52,609 nucleotides of DNA, taken from an uncultured Gammaproteobacteria bacterium (GTDB taxonomy: Bacteria; Pseudomonadota; Gammaproteobacteria; Pseudomonadales; Azotimanducaceae). Both the position numbers and the translations under genes were made by a program. The DNA is taken from positions 1-52,609 of the forward strand of contig CAJXUL010000003.1 of NCBI GenBank assembly GCA_913060615.1. Direction: 5' to 3'. This document shows, in pieces, positions 27,490-37,140 of the stretch; within the stretch, counting starts at the first letter, position 1, and each line of letters starts with the position of its first letter. The notes under the pieces are model-generated. The model worked only from the letters and a program-made list of their open reading frames with translations. It made no database searches and was not told the DNA's origin.

Positions 27490-28548
27490 ATGAAAACTCT
27501 TAAAGGTCCGGGCATTTTCTTAGCCCAGTTTATGGCGGACGAGGCGCCCTTTAACTCAATTGATGCAATGGCTGAATGGGCAGCAAAGCTGGGCTTTGTC
27601 GGTGTACAGGTCCCCATTGGTAACACTAACTTTATTGATGTGGCGTTAGCCGCGCAAAGCCAGACTTATTGTGATGAGTTGATGGGACGAGTCGCGGCCC
27701 ATGGCATACAAATTACGGAACTTTCGACCCACCTAGAGGGGCAGTTGGTTGCAGTACATCCGGCGTACGATGAAATGTTCGATGGGTTTGCCGCGCCTGC
27801 GGTGAGGGGTAACCCAGAGAAGCGTCGACACTGGGCGGTAGAACAGGTGAAGTTGGCGGCCCGTGCCAGTCGCCGGTTGGGGCTGACCGAACACGCGACG
27901 TTTTCTGGCTCATTGCTTTGGCCATATATGTACCCGTGGGCGCCACGACCAGCGGGCTTAGTTGAAGAGGGTTTCACTGAACTGGCTAAACGTTGGCTAC
28001 CAATTTTGGATGTCTTTGCCGACGAGGGCGTTAACGTCTGCTATGAAATTCATCCTGGCGAAGATTTGCACGATGGCGTTACTTTTGAACGCTTTTTAGA
28101 TGCGGTAGATCAACATGGGAGCGCGAATATTCTTTATGACCCAAGCCACTTAGCCTTGCAGCAAATGGACTACCTAAGTTTTATTGATCATTATCATGAG
28201 CGCATCAAAATGTTTCATGTAAAAGATGCTGAGCTTAAGCCCAATGGTAAGAGCGGCGTTTATGGTGGTTTCCAGGATTGGTTGCAAAGACCCGGACGTT
28301 TTCGTTCATTAGGCGATGGGCAAATCGACTTTAAGGCGATATTTTCCAAGTTTGCAGGTTATGATTTTGATGGCTGGGCGGTGTTGGAGTGGGAATGCTG
28401 TCTTAAGCATCAGGAAGTCGGTGCGCGTGAAGGCGCTGAGTTTATTCGTCAACACATTATACCTGTGACAGATAAAGCCTTTGACGACTTCGCCGCAGGT
28501 GCATTGGACGGGCAAACCAACCGAAGGATATTAGGCTTAGACAGTTGA
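27490..28548 (+). CDS. sugar phosphate isomerase/epimerase (TIM barrel)
   Basis: VCYEIHPGEDLHDGVTFERFLDAV, ILYDPSHLALQQMDYLSFIDHYHERIKMFHVKDAE. Confidence 0.9.
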   Translation: MKTLKGPGIFLAQFMADEAPFNSIDAMAEWAAKLGFVGVQVPIGNTNFIDVALAAQSQTYCDELMGRVAAHGIQITELSTHLEGQLVAVHPAYDEMFDGFAAPAVRGNPEKRRHWAVEQVKLAARASRRLGLTEHATFSGSLLWPYMYPWAPRPAGLVEEGFTELAKRWLPILDVFADEGVNVCYEIHPGEDLHDGVTFERFLDAVDQHGSANILYDPSHLALQQMDYLSFIDHYHERIKMFHVKDAELKPNGKSGVYGGFQDWLQRPGRFRSLGDGQIDFKAIFSKFAGYDFDGWAVLEWECCLKHQEVGAREGAEFIRQHIIPVTDKAFDDFAAGALDGQTNRRILGLDS

Positions 28549-28607
28549 TTATTTAGTAGCAGTGCCTTGGGTAGAAAAGGCCCAAGGTTTTTAGCGAGGA
28601 GGGCGCT

Positions 28608-29486
28608 ATGCAAGATATTTTAAACCGGTCAGCAAAAACACTGAGCCAAACCCAGCGGCAAGGTTATTTCCGCGATGGATTTATTGGTGTTGAACGGCTA
28701 GTGAGCCAGCAATGGTTAGACCGGCTAAATGCGGTGACTAATGAGTTTGTCGAGATCAGCCGCAATTTGCAGGGTAAGGACAGGCGTTTCGATTTAGAAC
28801 CCGATCATACACCCGTCACACCACGTATCCGCCGTCTAAACTCGCCAGTTGATTACCATGAAACTTTTTGGGAATTTGCTAGCCGAGGTCCGTTTGTAGA
28901 TGTTGCCGAAGATTTGTTAGGGCCGGACGTTAAGTTTCACCATTCGAAGTTAAACTTTAAATGGGGAGGTGGTGGTGAAGAGGTTAAGTGGCATCAAGAT
29001 ATTCAGTTTTGGCCGCACACCAATTATCAAGTATTGACCATTGGCGTTTACCTCGATGATGTAACAGACGACATGGCACCTATGGGAGTAATTCCCGGAA
29101 GTCATGATGGCCCCCTCTATGATTTGTACGACGAGTCTACGCAATGGACAGGCAATATTGCCGACAAGGACATTGCCCAACTCAACGCGGCAAGTGCCGA
29201 GTATCTGGGCGGCCCCGCCGGTTCCATAACAGTACATAACTGTCGCAGTGTCCATGGCTCGCCGCCAAACCTGAGTCCAACGCCTAGACCCCTATTTTTG
29301 TGTGCTTACTCAGCTGCTCATGCCATTCCAATTACTAACCTAACTGCTGGCGCTAAATACTCCGAGGTGATTGTGCGTGGTCAAGCTGCACGTTGGGCAC
29401 AGTTCGACCCAAGGCCCGCGCTTTTGCCACCAGATTGGTCAAAGGTAGGTCATAAATCGATCTTCGAGCATCAGCAAGGCAAGTAG
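28608..29486 (+). CDS. phytanoyl-CoA dioxygenase family protein (Fe(II)/2OG)
   Basis: VKWHQDIQFWPHTNYQVLTIGVYLDDVTDDMAPMGVIPGSH, ITVHNCRSVHGSPPN. Confidence 0.9.
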   Translation: MQDILNRSAKTLSQTQRQGYFRDGFIGVERLVSQQWLDRLNAVTNEFVEISRNLQGKDRRFDLEPDHTPVTPRIRRLNSPVDYHETFWEFASRGPFVDVAEDLLGPDVKFHHSKLNFKWGGGGEEVKWHQDIQFWPHTNYQVLTIGVYLDDVTDDMAPMGVIPGSHDGPLYDLYDESTQWTGNIADKDIAQLNAASAEYLGGPAGSITVHNCRSVHGSPPNLSPTPRPLFLCAYSAAHAIPITNLTAGAKYSEVIVRGQAARWAQFDPRPALLPPDWSKVGHKSIFEHQQGK

Positions 29487-29726
29487 ACTTAAGAGTGTTG
29501 TAGCTGGCCTTTGTGCAGTTCACCCGCCAGACCCCATCTTCCGCTTAGATTTACTGTCTGTTCTACAAGACGTCAGAAAAATTCTACCGCTTATCAAAAC
29601 CCAGATGTGTTGCTGCGATAAATCTATACGGTGCTGGCTTGAAAGAAGTCAGCACTGTTCTAATTTTTTAGCTGGCCTCTCTACACAAGTAATCGTAAAA
29701 CCAATTTTGCAATTTTTCGAAAAAGA

Positions 29727-29777
29727 CATCGAAAAGAAACATCGAAAAGAAACATCGAACAAGAGATATCGAAAAGA
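29727..29777. repeat. about 13-bp tandem repeat ATCGAAAAGAAAC, 3-4 degenerate copies
   Basis: CATCGAAAAGAAACATCGAAAAGAAACATCGAACAAGAGATATCGAAAAGAC. Confidence 0.85.
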
Positions 29778-29990
29778 CAATGAACGTTTCCACACCTAAA
29801 CATCAACTTCAGCATCAGCGCGCCTTATGCAGCGGCAGCGTGCTGTGCGTGATGACGGTGGTTAGTTATTCGTGGAAAACCGTGGCGACCACCATTATCG
29901 CCGCACAAGCAAGAGTAGAAAGAATAGTCCATGACGCTTTCTACGACCGGGGTAAATCGGTTGGTTAATTTGATTCATTTACTGAATTTT

Positions 29991-30030
29991 AAAAACCCCG
30001 AAGCGCCCCAAGCCTTCGGGGTTTTTTTTT
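29991..30030 (+). terminator. rho-independent terminator
   Basis: AAAAACCCCGAAG-loop-CCTTCGGGGTTTTTTTTT. Confidence 0.93.
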
Positions 30031-30070
30031 ACCTGTTTAAAAGGCTGAGAACCAAAGGCAGAAAACCATA

Positions 30071-30100
30071 GGCTTGCACAGGCTTGCACAGGCTTGCACA
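30071..30100. repeat. 10-bp tandem repeat GGCTTGCACA, 3 exact copies plus a degenerate fourth
   Basis: read directly at 30071-30100, followed by GGTTTGTATG. Confidence 0.93.
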
Positions 30101-30266
30101 GGTTTGTATGGGTTACGAGATCGGTAGTACTTCTGTTGGCTAAAGAACGGCCAGCAAAGGACGAGGGCTTTGGAAAGGCAGATGACGGGCTCGATACAGC
30201 GAGCGTCTTTTTTAAAATCAGCAAGCAAAAAATCAGCAAGCAAAAAGAGATTAACGAGCAGTAATA

Positions 30267-31571
30267 ATGGAAACAAAAATAAAAATACACGCGCCCACTG
30301 CGCCGAATAGCCAGGAGCGGCGATTATTGCGACGCAATATCCCTAGCTCAATGTGGCTCAGGTTTTTCTATGTCTTTGGCATAGTCATGCCGTTGATTGT
30401 GCCTTTGTTTCAAAGCAAGGGTTTAGACATGCAGGAAATTTTTGCGCTGCAGACAATATTCGCTCTGGCTATGTTGGTCAGTGAAGTGCCTTCTGGTTAC
30501 CTCGCGGATGTATTTGGGCGGCGCAATATTATTCTTGTGGGTTCAATCGCTGCTGGGCTTGGTCACAGTCAACTTCTGTTTGCCGACAGTTTTGCAGCCC
30601 TAGCTGTTTACGAGTTTACCTTGGGTATTGGAGCGTCCTTGCTTTCCGGTGCCGACCTCGCGCTGCTCTATGACACTGAACTTGCGCTAGGCAAAGACGC
30701 TAATCGACAGCGCCGTGTGGTGGGCAAACTGTATAGCGTTGGTACATTTTCCGCAGCTATATCTGCGGCCATGTGCTCCATGGTGCTTTTGGCTGGAGGC
30801 ATCAATGAAGTTGTTTGGGTCCAAGCGATTATCGGCTGGGGGCCATTGTGTGTGGTGTACTTTTTGGTTGAGGCGCCGCGCCCGCACAAGCCCTCTGAGC
30901 CTGTTGTTGCCAACACTTCTCATTGGCAGGCTTTTGGGCAAATTGTTCAGGTGCTATTAGTGCAATCGGCAATTTTGCGGCAAATATTTTTGGCGCTGTG
31001 CATTTGGCCTCTTACAACTTTTTACGCGACATGGCTGTTGCAGCGCATATGGCAAGACCAAGGGGTAGACCTAATTCACTTTGGCTGGTTGTGGGCGGCA
31101 TTGACCTTATTGACCGCGTTATTTTCGCGCTTTAGTCACCGCATAGAAGCATTGCTGGGGCCGCGGATTTTGTTGGGCTTTATTGGCCTTGCGCCGATTG
31201 TTGGTTTTATTGCGTTGGCGGAGTTTGGGTTTTTGCTTGGTCTGCTAGGCGCAGCTATATTTTTTATCATTAGAGGTCTGGGCACGGTGTTGTTGACCGA
31301 TGCGCTGAACCGCCGGATTTCAAGCGACTACAGGGCTACGGCTAATTCCTTAACGAGTTTCGGCTTTCGTAGCAGCTTTGCCTTAACCGGCCCAATGGTG
31401 GGTTTTGGTTTTGATGTTTGGGGCTTGGAAGTGCTGTTGTTGGCTCTGGGGCTAATCAGCGGAGTGCTGTTTCTTGTGATTCTTTGCCCGCTCATGCGCT
31501 CGCTGCCCGAAGGCAGGGTATTTAGAAAACAACAAAAAGATATGAATTCATTGACGATAAAGGAGGCTTGA
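30267..31571 (+). CDS. MFS transporter
   Basis: about 12 hydrophobic segments; EVPSGYLADVFGRRNIILVG MFS motif A-like. Confidence 0.88.
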   Translation: METKIKIHAPTAPNSQERRLLRRNIPSSMWLRFFYVFGIVMPLIVPLFQSKGLDMQEIFALQTIFALAMLVSEVPSGYLADVFGRRNIILVGSIAAGLGHSQLLFADSFAALAVYEFTLGIGASLLSGADLALLYDTELALGKDANRQRRVVGKLYSVGTFSAAISAAMCSMVLLAGGINEVVWVQAIIGWGPLCVVYFLVEAPRPHKPSEPVVANTSHWQAFGQIVQVLLVQSAILRQIFLALCIWPLTTFYATWLLQRIWQDQGVDLIHFGWLWAALTLLTALFSRFSHRIEALLGPRILLGFIGLAPIVGFIALAEFGFLLGLLGAAIFFIIRGLGTVLLTDALNRRISSDYRATANSLTSFGFRSSFALTGPMVGFGFDVWGLEVLLLALGLISGVLFLVILCPLMRSLPEGRVFRKQQKDMNSLTIKEA

Positions 31572-31572
31572 T

Positions 31573-31905
31573 ATGCAACGTAAGGCAACATTGGTTGATG
31601 CCAACCACATCGACTCCACATTAGAGGGGGTTCCTAAGGATAACCCTAGCGAAGTGATTGAAGAGGCGACTGAAGAAATTCATCAAGACCCGCTTGAAGG
31701 CACGCTAGGCGACTTTCCGCCAAATCAATACTCAGCGGGCGCAACAACTATGCTGCGCAAGCCAGGGGTGGAGTACGAATTGAAACTTATAGAGGGCAGT
31801 GGTGGCCAGCTTGCGCTTGTGGAAGTGCGGCCAGAGCCGAGTTTTTTCATTCGCTGGTTTTTGGCCTATGGCAATGCCCTGCAACACCATGACCTCTTTA
31901 TGTAG
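31573..31905 (+). CDS. hypothetical protein (110 aa)
   Basis: starts 2 bp after the MFS stop with AGGAGG upstream; acidic N-terminus. Confidence 0.65.
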   Translation: MQRKATLVDANHIDSTLEGVPKDNPSEVIEEATEEIHQDPLEGTLGDFPPNQYSAGATTMLRKPGVEYELKLIEGSGGQLALVEVRPEPSFFIRWFLAYGNALQHHDLFM

Positions 31906-31907
31906 GT

Positions 31908-31945
31908 CTCTAGTTAGATCTGTAGTTAGACCTGTAGTTAGACCT
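31908..31945. repeat. 12-bp tandem repeat CTGTAGTTAGAC, about 3 copies
   Basis: TCTCTAGTTAGA/TCTGTAGTTAGA/CCTGTAGTTAGA/CCTG. Confidence 0.88.
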
Positions 31946-32141
31946 GCCCTGAGGTTCATATTTGGGCTTAGGTATAAGTGAGAGGTTTAACCCTGTTTGT
32001 GCTTAGGCATTGTCTGGTTTGGGATACATTGCTGTTTATAGCAGTTTTTCTTACCGTTAATTTTTCCGGTTGACGCGTGTCGGGATGGATATCAGCGTAA
32101 GTTCTCGCTATGGTCCTGACAGCTTTTTACCGGAGAGGGCA

Positions 32142-33632
32142 ATGTCTAAGCCAAACATCATTTTTATTTTCGCGGATCAACATCGCCATGACGCACTGGG
32201 GTGCGCGGGCAATGAAGTTATTCAAACACCCAATTTAGATCGTCTAGCAGGAGAGGGCGTGCGCTTTGCTAACACTTGGTGCCAGTCGCCTATTTGTCAG
32301 CCGTCTCGTGCGTCTATGATCAGCAGCGCATATCCAAACGAATTGGGTGTTATGCGCAATTTTGGCCGCGACCTTGATAGCAACACCCCCACTTTTATGC
32401 AGCACTTACAAAGCGCCGGCTATCGCACGGCCAATGTGGGTAAAACCCATTACTACTCTGAAGGTTTGGTAGAGCCAGATAAGGACGATGGCGATATGCG
32501 TCAATTTGATGCTCAAGTTAAGGCCTTTGGCTTTGATCATAACGTGGAAGAATTCGACCGTTACGTGCACGCTATGGATGGAGTCACTACACCCTATACA
32601 GAATACTTAAAGCGCGAAGGGGTGTTTGAGCCTTACAGTGATCTGATTAAATCCATATGGCGTCTAACGCCTCAGCATTGGGATGGCGTGACCAGTCCAA
32701 TAAGTAAGGAGCAGGATTTAACCAGCTTTTTGACTAGGGAAGCCCAGCAATGGATTGCCACGCAAAAAGAGGATCAGCCTTTCTTTCTGCAACTCTCTTA
32801 TGTTCAACCCCACGTGCCGTTAATGGGTGACCCGCAATGGGCGGAATATTATGCCCAAGCACCGATCACTCGCGGGGCAGCCCTTGTACAGCAGTCACAC
32901 CCGGAGGTTTGGCAGAACTATTTAACTTGGTGCGATCACCATGCTAACGGTAAGTTGCTCACCGATGAATATGTGTTAGCTGGCGCGCGTCAGTACTATG
33001 CAATGATTTCTCTTGTTGATGAGAGTATTGGCAAGATTTTGGCGCAACTTGAAGACCAGAATATGTTGGACAACACAATGATCGTGTACAGCTCGGATCA
33101 TGGCGAAATGCTCGGTGATCATGGATTAATGGCCAAATTCAGCTTTTACCGTAGCTCGGTGCAGATTCCACTCATTGTTAGACCCGCTGGGGGTTGTGCG
33201 GGCAAGGTGTCCGAGGCGCTGGTTGAGTTGGTAGATGTCGGCCCTACACTGTTAGACGCTGCTGGCGTTGCAGGTCTGGAAGACACTCAAGGGCGCTCGG
33301 TGCTGCCGCTGATGCGTGAGGGCGATGATGTTAAAGGCGCTGATGTTAAAGGTGCTGCTCAGAACGGTGGGCGAGAATATTTGTTCAGCGAAATTATGCA
33401 GCAAACCAGAAGTAAAGATGGCCCCACATTTCGCGCCATTCGTAATGGTCGTTATCGTATGACGATAGAAACTAAAACACGAACCCCCTGTGAATTCTTT
33501 GACTTGCAGGAAGACCCTAACGAGCTAAATAATTTGGTTGCAGGAGCGGGCGCTGATCTAGCAAAGCATGCTGACACAATGGCGGCGATGGTGGATGCTA
33601 TAGATAGCCGAATCAGTAATTCTATGGACTAG
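32142..33632 (+). CDS. sulfatase family hydrolase (arylsulfatase/choline-sulfatase-like)
   Basis: PNIIFIFADQHRHDALGCAGN, CQPSRASM (CxPSR formylglycine site), VYSSDHGEMLGDHGLMAKFSFY. Confidence 0.93.
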   Translation: MSKPNIIFIFADQHRHDALGCAGNEVIQTPNLDRLAGEGVRFANTWCQSPICQPSRASMISSAYPNELGVMRNFGRDLDSNTPTFMQHLQSAGYRTANVGKTHYYSEGLVEPDKDDGDMRQFDAQVKAFGFDHNVEEFDRYVHAMDGVTTPYTEYLKREGVFEPYSDLIKSIWRLTPQHWDGVTSPISKEQDLTSFLTREAQQWIATQKEDQPFFLQLSYVQPHVPLMGDPQWAEYYAQAPITRGAALVQQSHPEVWQNYLTWCDHHANGKLLTDEYVLAGARQYYAMISLVDESIGKILAQLEDQNMLDNTMIVYSSDHGEMLGDHGLMAKFSFYRSSVQIPLIVRPAGGCAGKVSEALVELVDVGPTLLDAAGVAGLEDTQGRSVLPLMREGDDVKGADVKGAAQNGGREYLFSEIMQQTRSKDGPTFRAIRNGRYRMTIETKTRTPCEFFDLQEDPNELNNLVAGAGADLAKHADTMAAMVDAIDSRISNSMD

Positions 33633-33706
33633 TCTTTGCTCGCTTAGCCTTGTAGAGACTGCTCTAGTCTAGAAACGCTAAGGCCAATGCGAGCGAGGAC
33701 ACTAAC

Positions 33707-33762
33707 GCAAATGTTCCGGCTTAACTGTGAAGGTTTAGCGTAACGAAAGCCGGTCTATTTGC
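33707..33762. repeat. interrupted inverted repeat between convergent genes
   Basis: GCAAAT-GTT-CCGGCTT ... AAGCCGG-TCT-ATTTGC. Confidence 0.8.
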
Positions 33763-33785
33763 ATTTGCAGTAGTAGTTAAAGGCG

Positions 33786-36266
33786 TTAGCTAGATCTGTT
33801 GTTAGCCACAGCCTTGGCTGGCGCAGGATTTCTAATAAGCTGCGCTGACGGCGTTTTACGCTCGTATTTCTCGGCCGGAGTATTGATGATCTCCAACAAT
33901 TCCCCTTGCCTGTCACCCGCCTTAATGCGCTCCCCGCTTACAGTGCCGTAAACTGTGGAGCGCTGTTGCGGGTCTCTATTGAGATTACGCACTATGGTCT
34001 GCATTTGCCGGGGCGAGGTTTCTTGACCATGCTGAGTACCAGCGGCGCGGCTGATAGATTCGTTCATCAAGGTGCCGCCTAGGTCGTTACAACCAGCATT
34101 AAGGCAAGCCTCTATGCCTTTATGGCCCATCTTCACCCAGCTCGCCTGAATGTTATCAATTTGGCCGTGCAGCGTTAGACGTGCAACCGAGTGCAGTAAA
34201 ACAGCTTCGCGGAAGGTTGGGCCTTTGCGCGCTTTGCCCTTCAAGTACATTGGCGCTTCCATATGAATGAAGGGCAGTGGTACGAACTCTGTGAAACCAC
34301 CGGTTTTTACTTGTTGAGCGCGTATCCGCAATAGGTGCCTGGCGAGGTGCTCGTGCTTCTCAACATGGCCGTACATTACGGTTGCGGTAGTTTTGAAGCC
34401 GACTTCATGAGCCGCTTCCATAACATCTAACCATTGTTGGGTATTGATCTTATCTGCACAAATTACCGCACGAACTTCGTCATCGAGAATTTCTGCAGCT
34501 GTGCCGGGTAGTGTACTGAGCCCTGCATCTTTGAGTTGGGTTAGATAGGTCTTAAGATCCATCTCAAGTGTTGCCGCACCCTGCCACACTTCTAGCGGTG
34601 AGAACGCATGTATATGCATTTCTGGCGCCGCCGCTTTGACAGTTTTAATAATGTGGGTGTAGGTGTCGCCAGTGTACTCAGGGTGTATGCCGCCCTGCAT
34701 ACACACCTCGGTTGCGCCTCTGTCCCAAGCCTCGACTGTGCGACGGGTAATTTCTTCGTCGGAAAGGTCATAAGGTCGACCTCTTAGGTTCTCTGACAAC
34801 TTACCCTTTGAGAACGCACAGAATTGGCATTTGAAATAACAAATATTGGTGTAATTGATATTTCGGTTAACGACAAAGCTGACGCTGTTACCGTTGGTGT
34901 TGCGGCGTAGTTCATCGGCAGCCTGCACTACCGCGCTGAAGTCATCGCCGCGTGCTTGAAACAAACGAACTACCTCTGCTTCAGTCAGTTCTCTGCCTGT
35001 TTTAGCGTCTTCGATAATAGAAGCTAAGTCGGCGGATATGCGCTTAACCGGATTAATGATGGCGCTCATGATTTCTTCAGGGGGTTGAGTGTCTACGTCT
35101 CCCGGAGACCACTCATCAATGCGCGGCATGCCTTCGGTGTCGATCATTTCCAACACACGTTCATGCAAGTCTGGGTGAACCCAGCGCTGAATATCTTGGG
35201 CATAAGCTGGGTAAATTGTTAACCGTTCGGTGAGATACTTGCCAGCTGACGCAGTTTCGCGGGCGAGCTCTTCAACCTGTGGCCAAGGGGCTTCAGGATT
35301 AACAAAGTCAGGAGTCACTGGCGACACGCCGCCCCAGTCGTTGATGCCAGCGTGAACAATTTGCGGTAGCACGCCAGGGCTTAAGTTGGGTGGCGCTTGG
35401 ATACTCATAGTGGCACCGAACAAAATGCGCGCAACGGCAATAGTCCACAACAGTTCGCCAAGATCTGGCTCTGGCGCGTTGACCATTTTGGTATCTTCCT
35501 TGGCACGGAAGTTCTGAATAATGATTTCTTGTACGTGGCCGTGGCGCAAGTGAATGTCACGTATCGCCAGCAAACTTTCAACGCGCTCAAGGCGGGTTTC
35601 ACCGATGCCAATTAATATGCCCGTGGTGAAAGGCACGCCTGCAATGCCAGCGTTTTCTAGAGTTTGTAGGCGAACGGCGGGAATTTTGTCTGGCGAGCCA
35701 TAGTGGGGCATGCCTTTTTCGCACAGCCGTTCACTGACAGATTCCAGCATGATACCCATAGACGGCGAAACCGAATGGAGTTTGGCCAATTCTTCAGGCT
35801 CTAAATTGCCGGGGTTTAGGTGGGGTAGTAGCCCTGTTTCTTTAAACACGGCCTCTGCCGCAGCAAACAAGTATTCAGTGGTCGATGCGTAGCCCATTTC
35901 GGCCAGCGCATCTCTAGCTGCTCGATAGCGCAGCTCAGGTTTTTCTCCAAGGGTGAAAAGCGCTTCCTTGCAGCCCATGGCTTGACCATGTCGTGCCACC
36001 TCCAAAACCTCTTCAATGCTCATGTAGGGGGCTTTAACCTTGCGCGGCACTTGAGCGAAGGTGCAGTAGTGACAGACGTCTCTGCACAGGTGGGTGAGCG
36101 GTATGAAGACTTTACGTGAATAGGTCACAACATTTCTGAAGCCCTGGTCGCGCATAAGTGATGCCGCATCAGCCAGCGCACGGGTGTCTGTGTTGTCGGC
36201 AAGTGTTAAGGCTTCTTCGTTGCTTGGGCTGATTCCAGCTACTGCATTTTCGAGTAGGGACTTCAT
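33786..36266 (-). CDS. fbiC: bifunctional FO synthase (CofG-CofH fusion), coenzyme F420 biosynthesis
   Basis: two radical SAM sites: CRDVCHYCTF and CYFKCQFCAFSKG; GILIGIGETRLERVESLLAIRDIH; CMQGGIHPEYTGDTY. Confidence 0.95.
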   Translation of the reverse strand: MKSLLENAVAGISPSNEEALTLADNTDTRALADAASLMRDQGFRNVVTYSRKVFIPLTHLCRDVCHYCTFAQVPRKVKAPYMSIEEVLEVARHGQAMGCKEALFTLGEKPELRYRAARDALAEMGYASTTEYLFAAAEAVFKETGLLPHLNPGNLEPEELAKLHSVSPSMGIMLESVSERLCEKGMPHYGSPDKIPAVRLQTLENAGIAGVPFTTGILIGIGETRLERVESLLAIRDIHLRHGHVQEIIIQNFRAKEDTKMVNAPEPDLGELLWTIAVARILFGATMSIQAPPNLSPGVLPQIVHAGINDWGGVSPVTPDFVNPEAPWPQVEELARETASAGKYLTERLTIYPAYAQDIQRWVHPDLHERVLEMIDTEGMPRIDEWSPGDVDTQPPEEIMSAIINPVKRISADLASIIEDAKTGRELTEAEVVRLFQARGDDFSAVVQAADELRRNTNGNSVSFVVNRNINYTNICYFKCQFCAFSKGKLSENLRGRPYDLSDEEITRRTVEAWDRGATEVCMQGGIHPEYTGDTYTHIIKTVKAAAPEMHIHAFSPLEVWQGAATLEMDLKTYLTQLKDAGLSTLPGTAAEILDDEVRAVICADKINTQQWLDVMEAAHEVGFKTTATVMYGHVEKHEHLARHLLRIRAQQVKTGGFTEFVPLPFIHMEAPMYLKGKARKGPTFREAVLLHSVARLTLHGQIDNIQASWVKMGHKGIEACLNAGCNDLGGTLMNESISRAAGTQHGQETSPRQMQTIVRNLNRDPQQRSTVYGTVSGERIKAGDRQGELLEIINTPAEKYERKTPSAQLIRNPAPAKAVANNRSS

Positions 36267-36934
36267 AAATTATCCTGGGCCAAATGGGTGTTGGTACTAA
36301 GCCGGTGGGCGATACCAGATCTATTTAAGTAAATGGCAGTTTGGCTGCGCGGTTGTTGTTGGTAGAGCGCCATCAAATCTTTTGGCGTATCAACATCAAG
36401 GGCAAAGCAACTGGCAGGCACAATTTTGGGTGTGATGCCTGCAGCAAAGGCAGCATCTACGTGGGGTTTGAAACTTTTGCCGTCGAAAATGTACGGCACG
36501 CTGAGCGGCGGTGAACAAATTAGTCCATTAGTGCCGACATTTTCAGAGTCTGGCAGCACGGTAACTTGATTGTGCGAGCGCACCAATTGATCCACTTCAT
36601 CAGTGGTTATGGCTGGCACATCGGCAGGCACAACAAAAATGCCTTTAGCGGAGAAGTGAGAAACTAGGTATTGGGCTGCCTGGGTTAAAGCGCCAGCTAA
36701 ATCCACATTGGGACTCTCTGCGAAGCGTTCTGTGGCAAATGTCTCTGCAAGGGCGTCGGCTTCTCTAGCGCGAGAAACAATGAGCACGCCGGTTAGGGTC
36801 TCGCTGTGAGACAGACACGTCAGCACGTCACGTGCCATAGCCAACATGAGTGATCTTCGTTCGTCTTCGTTTAAGACATTAGCCAGACGTTGTTTCGCCC
36901 GAGCGAAAGTCTTGATGGGAACGATAGCCCACAT
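36263..36934 (-). CDS. cofC: 2-phospho-L-lactate / 3-phosphoglycerate guanylyltransferase
   Basis: MWAIVPIKTFARAKQRLANVLNEDERR; start chosen for AGGAG spacing; ATGA overlap with fbiC. Confidence 0.9.
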   Translation of the reverse strand: MWAIVPIKTFARAKQRLANVLNEDERRSLMLAMARDVLTCLSHSETLTGVLIVSRAREADALAETFATERFAESPNVDLAGALTQAAQYLVSHFSAKGIFVVPADVPAITTDEVDQLVRSHNQVTVLPDSENVGTNGLICSPPLSVPYIFDGKSFKPHVDAAFAAGITPKIVPASCFALDVDTPKDLMALYQQQPRSQTAIYLNRSGIAHRLSTNTHLAQDNL

Positions 36935-36997
36935 CAGCATCTCCTGTTTTGTTAATAACACGGTATCGACCCCTATTCGCACCCCTTTATTGTGCAA

Positions 36998-37140
36998 CTG
37001 AGTTGTCGTAACCGTTCTGGACTATTGCAGTGGCTCGTAGTGCTACGAGTATCAGCAAAGCTGATCATTACCGGGTTAGCCGAATGCAGCCGTTACTTCA
37101 TATGCCTATGAGGTAAGCGACTCAGCAAAAAAGACCGGTA
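36998..37140 (-). promoter_or_regulatory. structured cofD-cofC intergenic region with three stem-loops
   Basis: TACTTCATA/TATGAGGTA (37094-37115), ATCAGC-AAA-GCTGAT (37051-37065), CTCGTAG-TG-CTACGAG (37034-37049). Confidence 0.6.

Noticed and set aside
33320-33365. In-gene repeat GATGTTAAAGGCGCTGATGTTAAAGGTGCTGCT in the sulfatase
   Set aside because: Only two units (in-frame DVKGA-DVKGA) in a variable loop; a minor local duplication rather than a structured feature.
36998-37140. tRNA or riboswitch of a known class in the cofD-cofC gap
   Set aside because: Stem-loops do not form a cloverleaf and I recognise no known riboswitch consensus; kept only as an unclassified structured region.
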